Source: Branchiostoma floridae (lineage: Eukaryota; Chordata; Leptocardii; Amphioxiformes; Branchiostomatidae). From it: a stretch of 64,000 nucleotides of DNA. The stretch's first letter is position 1, and the number at the start of each line of letters is the position of its first letter. The stretch is from contig NC_049991.1 in NCBI RefSeq assembly GCF_000003815.2, forward strand, positions 6,703,390 through 6,767,389, written 5' to 3'. The notes beneath the pieces were generated by a model. The model saw only the letters and a list, made by a program, of their open reading frames with translations, searched no databases and was not told the origin of the DNA. Shown here one piece after another: positions 30,186-40,567 of this stretch. The translations under genes and the position numbers were made by a program.

Positions 30186-33100
30186 ATGGGGAAGAGGAAG
30201 AAAGAAGAGCCAGCTGCACAGATAGCAGGGAAAGATAACTTACAGAGGATGAATTTTCTGTACCAGGTGAGGAAATTTAATATGTCCAAACAAGGAGGTT
30301 GAAAAAAGCCTCCTTGGTCCAAATAGTGAACTTGTTGCAGTTAGAGTTAGTAAGGGAGTGTAGTAAAGCTCAATCTATGCTTAGAGAATGAACGTTGAAA
30401 CAGACCACAGCTGCATCATTTCAATAAAATCTAAAATCTACATGGGTTGGCAGAAAAAACAGTCCAGTCCAGACATCAGAAAACTGGCAGACAAAGTAAT
30501 GATAAATATTTCCGCCTTTCAACACTGTTAGGGACCTGACGATATTTACCGGGGGGGGAGGGCTGGTGCATAGGTGGGGGGGCCATTGAAAAATTTTTTG
30601 AGCCGAGGGGGGGGCCATTGAAAAATTTTTTGAGCCGAGGGGGGGGCCATTGAAAAAAAATTGCCTTAGGGGCCTTGATAAATACAAGCAAAATGTGCCC
30701 CTGAAATGCAGGAAATGAAGTTTCAGATGGTCAAGATTTCAATTTTTCTCTGGACGTCCCTTGCGACGGCTTGCGCCTCCGGCGCACACAACACTTCGGC
30801 ACTCGTCGCCATCAAAAATCTCTTCCTCTGACAGAAAATTGTCATTACATTTAGCATAGTCTACCAGCGAAGTTTATCCCTCAAAATGCAGAAAATCGTG
30901 TCTCAGAGGGTCCAAACTTCATCATTTGAATGACATTTCTCCACACCTACCTTGCGACGGCTCGTGCCATGCCCGGCGCTCGAAATCGTGGAAATACGTT
31001 GGGGGCCTCGTCGCCCTCAACACCATGTGAAGTTCTAATAGAAAGGCTATTAAACTTAGCTTAGTCTGCCAGCAAATTTTGCCCATCAAAATTTAGGAAA
31101 GATCGTTTCAGATAGTCAAGATTTCCCAATTTTCCCGGGGGAGCATGCCCCCGGACCCCCAAGGATTACGTTGATATAGTTCGCCCTCCCCATACGGAGA
31201 AATTTAATTTTCTGCAGCCGCCTCTGTCGTGTGATTCCATGTTCGCACGAAGTTTAAGAAAACTATAGAAACTAAAATTGGTATAAATATCAATCCTGCG
31301 TGCATCTGTTCTTTGTATACGGAATGGTTCACGGACGGCAACGGGATAAAACATTACGATGTTTACTTTCGTGACAGCGGGCTCTCTGCTGCATATGACG
31401 TAATCATGGTGGCGTGAAATTTTTTTGGCAAGTTTGTTGGTTGCAATTGGCCGAAATAACTCCCGTTTTGGAAAGATTGAAGCAGTCTTGAAGCGGTTTT
31501 CGTAACGATATCGCTAAAATGTACCCAAGTCTCTTCCAACTACAACATTAATTTGTTTTCTTTTGTGGAAATTTCGTACATGTGTAGTGGAAAAGATCGC
31601 CTTGGATTACCGCCCCTCCCCGCCCGCTTTTCTCTTCGTTGATGTGGACGCATAAAATCCACATTTTTTGCCTCGCAGAATGCGGGAAATTTCGTTTTAG
31701 AGGGTCAAAAATATCAAAATTTCTCGGACAGCATGCCCCTAACCCCCGAGACCGGTTGGGCCTTCGGCCCTCCGATCCCTGGACGGCCTTTATTAAACAG
31801 CTAGCGGTCGGTCTGGCGGAAACGCTCAGTTTCGTGATCTTGCGTATTAAACGTTACCAGAGACTTTTTTCACGTAGATCGGAGAAGTGATATCAGACAA
31901 GGTAAGTCTTATAACCGTTGCAGCATGAGTGTAACAACATCAAGTGCTACATGTTTGTATATATGTCATCAAAATGAAAACTCGGCTGTTGTAAAACTTT
32001 GGGAGATAACATATGCCCCAGCAGGACTCCAACGTGCGTAATTTGTTGACGTGCGGGTCTTGACACCCCGATCGTCGTCACGTTCAAACAACGCTACCGC
32101 TATTGTTATTACCTGCATACCTGCATACCATCTTCAGTCGAGGGAGGATTGGACTCCTGTAGTGGACTGATCTTGACACTTCAGGTCATCGGCAATTATT
32201 GCTATATTATTTAATGACAGACTGTGTGTAATGGAAAAGGCAAGGAAAAATTTGGGGGGGGGGGCCATTGAAATTTTTTTTGGGGCGGGGGGAGGGCCAT
32301 AGAAAAATTTTTTGGGGCGAGGGGGGGGCCATTGAAAAATTTTTTAACAGACCTATTTTGCACCAGCCCTCCCCCCCAATAAATAACGTCAGGTCCCTTA
32401 GCAAGCAAAAAGATTGATTCGGCAGTTACTACAGAGGATTGTAAGAAGAAAAAAGTGGCCAGGCCAAAGACATCAGAATTAACACTACATGTTCAATGTA
32501 TATATCATGCTATTCTCAAGGTGCCGAGCGGGCATTTTATAATCTTGCATTTCTTGAAAATAATGCTACGGTGCCCCAAGACCTACTTTGAATAACTTAA
32601 ACTGTAGACATGCCAATATATGCATTAACACCTTACCTATATATTAACACTGCAATATCCTCATATAGGATGTGAACCTCCTACAAGATCGTACCTTAAA
32701 TAGTGTAACGGTTACCATTGGGCTCAAATGCCACCACCTGACCAGTCCAAATGGTCCCTGACCAGTCCAATGATCATGAGTACACTAGTACTCTCCAAGC
32801 AGAGGTTGAGTCACGTAGATATAGTAGTAGTCGGAAAAATTACACTGGCGCTCCTCTTAAGAGTAATGTGTACATGCCTTTTGGCCTAGTGGTTATGGTG
32901 TTGGGTAAGAAAGCTGGCGGGCCTGAGTTCGATTCCCGGGAGCCAGGAGACTTCAAACTACTTGCCTCTTGGGATTCAATATGACAACTGACTATCAAAC
33001 TGTTGCAACTAATGGTTTGAGATTTAATTGGAGATCCAATAGCTTAGGAGTTAGGTATGTTGTTAATAGAACAGTTAGAAAAGTCAGTTGTTGAGTAAAT

Positions 33101-35231
33101 TGACAGCATACATTTTGCGACAATCTGTGTTTCTGTTTAACCCCTAGATGGCCCACACAGTGATGTCCGTCAACCCAAAGAATGTGCAGCTCGCCAGATA
33201 CTACACCAGCACACTCAAGAATATCTCCAAAACCTGTGTGCAGAGACAGTGAGTACCAGTACCAGTATATGTGCAATTTCTCTAGTTGTTAGTACATGCA
33301 TAATGGTCACGTTGTACAATAATTAAATACAACACAGTCCTGTGTATTCTGTTATAATCGCCCAAGGTGCGACCTGACCGCGGAAAGGATCACCCTACGA
33401 CAAAATGCAATACACTGGAGGGCCAGGACCAAGGGCGATTCGGAATACACTGTGTTGTGTTTTATGTATTTCATGAAAACTCGAGGAATATCAGGTTTAT
33501 ACTATAACAAATGATAATTACAACAAACAAAGAGCAAAAGATGTAACATAAATGCACAACTTTATTTGTAACTTTGAACAAAATAACCAGGCAAAGGAAC
33601 TTAAAGTCTGCCAGGTTCGTTCAAGAACAGTTGTTTTGAGTTTCCGACAGCCACGAGTAGAAAACCTTTTCCCAAACCTAGTAGTAAAAGTATTGTTTGA
33701 AGTAGCCTGACAGAAGGCTATTGGGAAAACATCCTGCTTTTTTGCGAAAATGTTGCCTTGCTAGTTTCTAGATGAAGATCTATTGATTACATAACTCCCA
33801 CCGTAGTATTCATTTTATAACTAAAATGTGTGTATTTCCGCAGGGACCCTAGTGTTAAGAGGACCATCTGTAAGAGATGTGACTCTTTACTCATCCCTGG
33901 AGTCACGGCTACTGTCAGAATCAGAGGTAACCACCTTTCTTTATACTTAAAGTTACTATCATACCTGGTCTGTTTTGTAATGATGCTCCTTGTGGGTGTT
34001 CTAGACCAGGTGATAACTTGGGTTATCACATGGGGTTCCACTGTTATCACACAGGCTTCCGCAGAATATTGTGCAGGCATTCTCAAAATTTATGCTCCGA
34101 ATGAACTGCTGTAATAAACTTGAATGCCTGACTCTAGATCTGATGTTAAAGTTCTACTGTTTCATTTTTGTTGTTGTTCGAAGGCACCAAATTTCCTTAA
34201 GGCCTAGGAAAAAAAATGTTGTGTTTCCTGTTTCCCTACCTACCCTAGAAAAACCTGCCGACCCTAGACTTTTTTTGGGGGTGGGCAGAGGAGTCACAGT
34301 TTCCAGTTAGAATTTTTATTCAGCCTGCTTCCTATTGAAGCAAAAACACTGCTTGTCCTATCTAATGAAGGATAAATGTATCTATTGTGCACAAAATTAA
34401 AGTTTGACATTAAAAGAGAAGTGTCCTCATGCACTTCAGTTTACTTTGTTCGACTGTATTGTAATATGTATCACTAGAGTTTTGGTCAGCCAAAAAAAAA
34501 TTACAAGAAAAAAAAGAAGATAATCCCTACCTACCGACCCTAATTTTTTCAGGACTGAAACAGGAAACACAACATTTTTTTTCCTAGGCCTAACTTCAAG
34601 TTGAGCTGAGATGAAGGCATTCTCAGCGATTTTGGGTGGGGAAGACATAAATAAAATACAACATTGTGTATTCTGCATCACTCTCTGTCCCAACCCTCCT
34701 GGGGGTCGGATTGCCCCTTGCCTTTGAGCGTTCTATTAATCAATTAATCAAAAACCTTTATCTACAAGTATCTTGAATAGCTACATTGTATTCTACACTG
34801 TGTTGTGCTATGTATTTGGCAAGACAGAAGGGGGAATTCTACTTTCCTAATTTCAATTTGTCTGTGACGTTAGCATTTTTTTCTTTTTTTCATTGATATG
34901 GTGACTCAAATTCCATACAGTTGAGATTCCCTCTTAATCTTTTTTTTTTTTAATGTTTTTTCCCACAGCAAAGCGCGAGAAGCATGTGGTGGTGACCTGC
35001 TTAGAGTGCCGCATGGTGAGACGATTTCTCGCGAGGAAAGACTACCAGCTGTGGACCGAACTTCCCACATCGCTGGCGTCACAACAACATAAAACAGCAA
35101 CAGCTACTCACAAAAAACATGACTCCAAAACTTCAGCTTCAACTTCTGGTGAAAGGAATCATTCTAAAAGTAAAAGTTTAGCTGCCGGAAAAAAGAATAA
35201 TGGTGGAAGTAAAACTTTCACTGCTGATTAA
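30186..35231 (+). CDS. RPP21: RPP21, ribonuclease P/MRP protein subunit, 4 exons
   Basis: Exons are 30186-30266, 33148-33248, 33844-33926 and 34969-35231, with consistent phases, giving 175 residues. It matches human RPP21: NFLYQ at the N-terminus, RDPSVKRT-C in the middle. Four zinc-ligand cysteines form two CxxC pairs (C70-K-R-C73 and C99-L-E-C102), the Rpr2/Snm1/Rpp21 zinc ribbon. The protein binds the catalytic RNA of RNase P, which removes tRNA 5' leaders in the nucleus. The C-terminal 60 residues are Lys/Ser/Thr-rich and low-complexity, probably disordered. A 26-bp palindromic insertion lies 25 bp after the exon 1 donor, and a 1.9-kb Harbinger-like element occupies most of intron 1. Divergent partner: COX10. 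Confidence 0.92.
30291..30316. mobile_element. 26-bp palindromic micro-insertion, copy B
   Basis: Starts CAAGGAGGTT and ends GCCTCCTTG. It is flanked on both sides by GTCCAAA (30284-30290, 30317-30323). It lies in RPP21 intron 1, with its left duplication 17 bp beyond the splice donor. Confidence 0.85.
30531..32397. mobile_element. 1.87-kb Harbinger-like element with poly-G subterminal repeats
   Basis: The inverted ends GGGACCTGACGWTATTTA...TAAATAACGTCAGGTCCC are flanked by TTA, the 3-bp duplication of PIF/Harbinger. Both ends contain three direct units with a long G run followed by CCATTGAAAAATTTTTT; these are in the same orientation at both ends. The interior holds no transposase frame and includes several copies of a dispersed AAAATTTGCCC/GGAAAATTTT-type repeat. 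Confidence 0.8.
32879..32945 (+). repeat. tRNA-derived SINE head
   Basis: An A-box-like TGGCCTAGTGGTTATGG and a perfect B-box GAGTTCGATTCC are correctly spaced. The acceptor stem does not pair, so it is not a functional tRNA. It lies in RPP21 intron 1. Confidence 0.55.
33326..33464. mobile_element. MITE with AATACAACACxGTGTATTC ends
   Basis: A 139-bp inverted-repeat element with ends AAATACAACACAG...CTGTGTTGTGTTTT and internal ATCGCCCAAGGTGCG/AAGGGCGAT. A related, better palindrome is at 44422-44518, and a decayed one near 34650-34815. It lies in RPP21 intron 2. Confidence 0.7.
33990..34085. repeat. Dispersed repeat (GATAACTTGGGTTATCACATGG)
   Basis: The block GTGATAACTTGGGTTATCAC, followed by CAGGCTTCC, recurs at about 41485-41560 and, diverged, at 44812-44890. 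The element's ends are not defined. Confidence 0.55.
34201..34590. mobile_element. Harbinger-like MITE (TAA duplication)
   Basis: The ends GGCCTAGGAAAAAAAATG...CATTTTTTTTCCTAGGCC are flanked by TAA. The arms extend through GTTGTGTTTCCTGTTTC. It lies in RPP21 intron 3. Confidence 0.75.
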
Positions 35232-35498
35232 AAGAAAACTTCTGAAACTGCAAGTTCAACTACTCAGTGAATAGAAGACCTGTCCAGTAGTAACTGCTGC
35301 AACTGGCCAAAGTGACTTGTAGTAAATACAGTTAAAACTGCCCACTTAGGGATGCAATAAAATCTGGTCTATCTGGACAGGTGGCTAGTGTTTAAATGGA
35401 AAAATATCATGTTTAAGTTAGGGACTGTAATTTATTTATATGTGAATCACTTGTTTTTGTGAATCATGGTCATTAATTTATCACTCTTGATTCTTTCC

Positions 35499-35504
35499 AA
35501 TAAA
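35499..35504 (+). terminator. Polyadenylation signal of RPP21
   Basis: AATAAA, 268 bp after the stop codon on the gene's strand. Confidence 0.65.
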
Positions 35505-36424
35505 GACGGTCACACAAATTGCATAAAAACATTGTAATGGAAGAAATAATTCATTCAACTTAAGGATCCGTCACAATGTCTAGTCCACATATGGTTATAT
35601 GACAAAATTACAGGTACAGCATTTTTAGTTCAGAACATTTTCTGAAAATAAACCAGCTTAAACAATCCTAACTGCCTGTCACAATAGGTGGGAAATTGAA
35701 TACGAGTAAACTATAGTTTAACCAACGAAACAGTTGCTGCATGTGTCAAATATTTTCTTTTTATGTTCAATTTTGCTTTTAATTTTCATATTTGTACACA
35801 ATGAGTGAGAGTATGTGATACCAATTTTGCTGATTTTTATATGGGTTTCCAATTCTGCCAAACTATTAAATTAGAATGTTGTTAATGGTAGTCATAATTA
35901 CCTAGCCTTTTCATACTATTACATGTACACATTAAACATAGAATTTTTATACAGTACAAATAAAACATTTCAAACAGTAGTGCCAGCCAGTTTCTTATTA
36001 CTTTCTGACCTGTGACTTTATCAGATCAGTTACCCACTTTCTTTTTCGTTACCTTGTCTCATCATATCATATCAACGATTTATAACAGAAAACGAGGAAA
36101 AGAATACTCATTTTGGGGGTACTATCGTGCATCATATATCATAACAGGAAACTGGGTAAAAGAACATTAATTTTGATTAATTTTTGTAGAATATTGGTGT
36201 AATATTTGACTAATAATTCTGCTTACAATACAAGACTCAAAATCACAAAAAGAATATTCGCATTCAATCAGTAAATATATAAATAAGAATTGAGAATTTC
36301 GTATTACATCCCTGGTTGATAAAAACAGCGAATTTTCCTGACATTCTATTTTTGAGAAGTTTAACAATCCATGGTTCTTGAAAGGATGGGAGGGGGGTTG
36401 ACTGGAGGTGGATGATTACCCAGC
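35505..36424. other. AT-rich interval without genes
   Basis: Between the RPP21 and MSRB1 3' ends. I see no exon and no clear repeat structure, apart from AT richness. Confidence 0.5.
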
Positions 36425-36498
36425 AGGCCATGCTTCAGGTGTCGGCAGCCCCTGCTGTCCTGTGGAGGATTTGGCAGGGACGCTTCATTCGCTGGCCT
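36425..36498 (-). promoter_or_regulatory. Candidate SECIS element of MSRB1
   Basis: On the minus strand, a basal helix AGGCCA/TGGCCT flanks the quartet ATGA (36485-36488). Then follow a 12-nt arm ending CCCTGCC, an unpaired AAA (36470-36472), a mini-hairpin TCCT/AGGA, the return arm GCAGGGGCTGC, and CGA (36442-36444) for the G.A tandem. AAA 12 nt after ATGA and the extra apical mini-stem fit a form II SECIS. Eight base pairs of the central helix are good; the three next to the quartet are not. It lies 541 bp beyond the MSRB1 stop, in the expected 3' UTR. Confidence 0.55.
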
Positions 36499-36595
36499 CA
36501 ACTGGGCAATCATGCAGCTGCAATCTGGTCAAATGGGCACTGCCTTGCGCCATCTGTGCACTCTTCTTGGTGTTGAATTATGAAGATCAAATGAG

Positions 36596-36778
36596 TAGCC
36601 TGGTAACCATTCTCCTGCCAGTCTTTTTCTGACAACCTACATTTGTATCTCTTCAGCAAATCTTTCTGATCACTGCATCCACTTTGTGAGTAAACCTGTG
36701 CAAATGAACTGGCGGGTTGGCGGACAACACTGTCAGCACCATTAAGATTACAGGCAGGAGAAAATGGTTACCAGGCTA
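36596..36778. mobile_element. MITE with TAGCCTGGTAACC ends
   Basis: A 183-bp element with inverted ends TAGCCTGGTAACCATTCTCC / GGAGAAAATGGTTACCAGGCTA. No duplication is obvious. Its terminal TAGCCTG resembles the 9-bp-TSD family. It falls within the presumed MSRB1 3' UTR. Confidence 0.65.
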
Positions 36779-37038
36779 GATTTTAAGAGTCTGTCTTGCC
36801 ACTTTTTTGTGGCTCTGGTGCTACATGTATCAATAGTTTCTAAGAATAAAAATACATATCATAAATTACTTACTCACTTACTGCAAGACTTCACTAAAGC
36901 TCTTTGGTATCATTTTGGAAATGTTTGATTTTCACTAAAAGTTTAAATCAAACTGAGAAAAAAGGCAGAGAACATGTACACAAGTGTCTATTTTACTGGC
37001 TGAATAGGCAGTGTCCATTTGTGGCAGACATAAACCAG

Positions 37039-37776
37039 TTATGCCTGACCGTTAGTTTGTGGCCCATTGGCCGCATCTGGAAAAAATGAGAAAGGCAGAT
37101 TCAGCAATGGTTAACCTCAGAATCAACAAACATTCAAAATCATAATACAAAGATTAACTTTGAACACTTGAAAGACCTGACTAATGAAAAATAAGAAAAG
37201 AAAAGTAATGGAAGAAAATGGAATGTTTCAATGTAACAGCCACAAATTTTACCTTGACTACCGGTAGGAATTCTTAATATTCTATTTTCAAAACCTGCAC
37301 ACAATATACTTATGTGGCAATATGTGGCATTTCTAGCAATAGAATGTCTCTGGAAAGTGAAACTTAAGGCCTATTCAGTACAAATTATCATTGCAAGCTT
37401 GTTTGAATTCTAAAAGATTGAATCATTAAAAGGATCCCCGACACACTGTTTTTATTCTTCTCTCTCTGTCTTCTACACGGACAACCTCCTTCTCTGGGGT
37501 TTCCTTCCAGACAGACTCTGTCCCTTGTCTCCCTCATCCCCCCTCCCCCACATGTACTACCCTTATGCCTGGGATGATCCATCATACATCTTGGGTAAAG
37601 AAGGGGAGACCACATCTTGCCTGCATTTCCTAGTCTGTGTAACACAATCTCTGCTGTCCAGGGCTGTAACTGGCCCCTCCCCGCAGACGCTGGCGGATGT
37701 TGGGCAAGCTGCTATAAGCGAGATTTCATCAAGCTAGCATTTTCCAAACTAGCTACTTACTATTCTAAGAATTCAA

Positions 37777-37830
<54 letters not shown>

Positions 37831-38574
37831 ACAATTATATGACTCACTTTTATTGGCTACAAACTTCAAAGAGTCGGAGAATATTCAAAACCGTGACTTC
37901 CCCTTTGGTCCGTCCCCGAGGAACTCATGACCCAGCCCGTTCCCGCACTTGTTACAGGACACCTGAGGAAAACATATCAAACAAAGTTACTGTAAATGCA
38001 CAAATGTTCAGGTTTTACATTTTACATTTTAATGGTAACCACTTGACCATAAAGTCAAAATCAATGTTGAAACTTTTATCTTTTGTCACTTTTTGCCTAC
38101 CTATAGCTTATAAAAAACAAATTGAACATGGACCTGATCTTTGAATATTGAATACAGTACTGTACATGTATTAATCAAGAAGTGCTATGTACTCAGAGGG
38201 TAGACATAGTTACATCAGTGACAGTTGATTATGTCAGTACTGCCGAAAGTGAATACGACTGTTCTATCTGTCTGTAGCTTAAATTTTTATACTTTAACAT
38301 TCATGAGTGTAATTGATTTATTCGTCTGGAATTTTGCTTGCTTGAACACAGCTAGGAAACAAATGCATTAAAAATAAAAGTCTTCAACTAACTTCCCTTT
38401 ACTTCTACAAGTCTCTTTGAATTGAAGTTACCTTTAAGGCATTGTGCCCGTCAGGCCTCTTGGACAGACTGTCTTCATGGATGGTCTCTGTGAAGGCCGG
38501 CCAGGGTGAGGAGTGGGCATACTTAGCCTTACTGGAGAACAGCTCATACCCACACTTAGAGCAGGCATAGTGAC
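37039..38574 (-). CDS. MSRB1: MSRB1 (SelR), methionine-R-sulfoxide reductase B1, selenoprotein, first exon missing
   Basis: Readable exons are 38432-38574, 37848-37962 and 37039-37076 (minus). The first enters in phase 1, so an upstream exon with the start is needed; it probably lies in the 40388-40535 gap. Sequence blocks [32 protein letters not shown] and [17 protein letters not shown] are highly conserved in MsrB1, including two zinc-binding CxxC pairs. The in-frame TGA at 37885-37887, within [14 protein letters not shown], lies exactly at the catalytic selenocysteine of vertebrate MSRB1. Translation continues into an acceptor-supported last exon (TTTTTTCCAG) ending NGPQTNGQA. The enzyme reduces methionine-R-sulfoxide in cytosol and nucleus. 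Standard annotation would stop falsely at the TGA. Confidence 0.9.
37631..37736. mobile_element. 106-bp MITE of the 9-bp-TSD family
   Basis: Ends TAGTCTG/CAAGCTA. The flanks GCATTTCC and GCATTTTCC differ by one T. It lies in the last MSRB1 intron. Confidence 0.75.
37779..37828. repeat. (TA)n microsatellite
   Basis: A pure TA run of about 50 bp, 20 bp from the splice donor of the MSRB1 selenocysteine exon. Confidence 0.95.
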
Positions 38575-38695
38575 CTGCGATGGGAACAAAAAAGTAAGAT
38601 TACTATAACCTAGTATTTACATGTATCAATCCATAAAGAAAGTTAAACCATTTTGTTTACGGTATTTAGATACTAGCAGTCCTATATATATCCTA

Positions 38696-38922
38696 TAAGC
38701 CTTTTCACATTAGTCAGGACGCATGTGCCACAACAGGAATTCTAGGTAATATGTCAAAGGGTAGGGCACACAAAAAGTAAACAGTCCTTGTCTTGACCAT
38801 TGTTTGATTTGCATAACAATGTCCAGACGGGTTTTGTTTTCTTTTTGTGTGCCTTACCCTTTGACATATTACCTAGAATTCCTGTTGCCGCACATGCGTC
38901 CTGACTAATGTGAGAAGGCTTA
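38696..38922. mobile_element. Palindromic MITE (TAAGCCTTTTCACATTAGTC ends)
   Basis: A near-perfect 227-bp inverted repeat in MSRB1's upstream intron. It is a related, better-preserved copy of the one at 9405-9610. Confidence 0.8.
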
Positions 38923-39007
38923 TAGCCCTTGGCAGTTGGTTGTTATCCACTGTGTCCAGGGCACAGTATTGGATGGTGGTGCCCATACCTCTCCTTCCAA
39001 GCTTTAA

Positions 39008-39659
39008 GGTATCTCGGTTGGCTAAATTGGCATTTTGACCTTCCACTGTTTTCTTATTAATGAATTAAGAAAGAATGGAGCCGTAACGAATGTTGATAGA
39101 TGGGCATGAAAGAATTCTAAATCTGATTTTTGGGGGGCCAAATTGATGACGTCATCATTTTATTGCCTCTGATATTATTTTTTTCTATGACAAAATACAG
39201 CACTTTGGTACATACCACTGTGATGAAACTTCATTTTTCGTTGCATACTAGTAATGATGAAAGCTACAAACTCACGGTTGCGCAAACCGATATCTACTAA
39301 TGATCTGTAGTAATTAGAAAATGTTTGTTTTCATCTAATTAGAAAAATCTAATTCTTAATAACTACAGATTGTTAGTAGATATCAGTTTGCGCAACCGTG
39401 AGTTTGTAGCTTTCATCATTATGCAACGAAAAACGAAGTTTCATGACAGTGGTATGTACCAAAGTGCTGTATTTTGTCATAGAAAAAAATTATATCAGAG
39501 GCAATAAAATGATGACGTCATCAATTTGGCCCCCCAAAAATCAGATTTAGAATTCTTTCATGCCCATCTATCAACATTCGTTACGGCTCCATTCGTTCTT
39601 AATTCATTAATAAGAAAACAGTGGAAGGTCAAAAGGCCAATTTAGCCAACCGAGAAACC
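39008..39659. mobile_element. 652-bp near-perfect foldback element, TTAA duplication
   Basis: The arms of about 310 bp are almost exact inverted copies starting GGTATCTCGGTTGGCTAAAT and are flanked by TTAA on both sides. The centre is AATTAGAAAATGTTTG. TTAA suggests piggyBac or Kolobok mobilisation. A transcript would form a very long hairpin. Confidence 0.85.
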
Positions 39660-40387
39660 TTAACATCCCCAACCAATTAGTCAAGTACCAGTTATTGTAC
39701 TTGGGTGGGGTGAGGAAAATCATGTAAATTGCCTTTCTCAATGACTCAATGTCTGGACGGAAATGCCAGGAAGGAATCAAACTCTTGACCTTTTGGTCTT
39801 GAGTCCATTTGCTTACAGACAGATGTTTGACATCATGTTTTGTCTATCAAAAGTCATAAAATATCTGGTGGACTTGAATTGGAGGCAAGTATACATCTTT
39901 TCTCTATACAGGACACAGGTAACGTCTGAGTTAATCAAAATACTGTTTCACAAAATGAAAATACTTTGAGTTTGAGGATAAGTAAACAAATTTTAAGAAA
40001 CATAATTAAACATATGATAGTTGATTTTAATTTGTAAGTGTATTTAAAACAGATATTTTCTCGAGCATGTATGTAGATATCAGAATTTCCTAGAAGCAAT
40101 ACATGACAAAGCAAAATCATTTCCTTGATAAATTGTTCATGAACTGAACATGTAACAACTAACATGTGTCATACACTAGAAGTTTCTAGCAATTACAGTT
40201 GTCATATAAAAAGTAATGTTTCTCAATTTGTTTTTATAGTGAAACGTTTTATTCTGATCAAATACCCCCAACTTAAGTAAAAGTTAATACGCATTTTTAT
40301 GTAACGCCATTATTAAAAGAGGAAGTGGTTGTACGAAAATAAAACTTAAAGTAACGGAAACTCGTGATCGGCAACAACAAAAATGTG

Positions 40388-40535
40388 NNNNNNNNNNNNN
40401 NNNNNNNNNNNNNNNNNNNNNNNNNNNNNNNNNNNNNNNNNNNNNNNNNNNNNNNNNNNNNNNNNNNNNNNNNNNNNNNNNNNNNNNNNNNNNNNNNNNN
40501 NNNNNNNNNNNNNNNNNNNNNNNNNNNNNNNNNNN
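40388..40535. other. Assembly gap (148 N) at the MSRB1/UBFD1 promoter
   Basis: It lies 32 bp before the UBFD1 start codon. It probably hides MSRB1 exon 1 and the shared promoter. Confidence 0.99.
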
Positions 40536-40567
40536 TGACCTACCCATGATTCCTTGTAACTGACAAC

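Noticed and set aside
32879-32945. Functional tRNA gene
   Set aside because: The internal A and B boxes are present, but the acceptor stem does not pair and the sequence continues as a repeat.
37388-37530. Alternative last MSRB1 exon (acceptor near 37480)
   Set aside because: The acceptor lacks a pyrimidine tract. The 37076 acceptor with TTTTTTCCAG and a short ending of normal type is better.
37885-37887. TGA as a true stop of MSRB1
   Set aside because: It lies at the conserved selenocysteine site, downstream codons stay conserved (IFSDSLKFV), and a SECIS-like structure follows.
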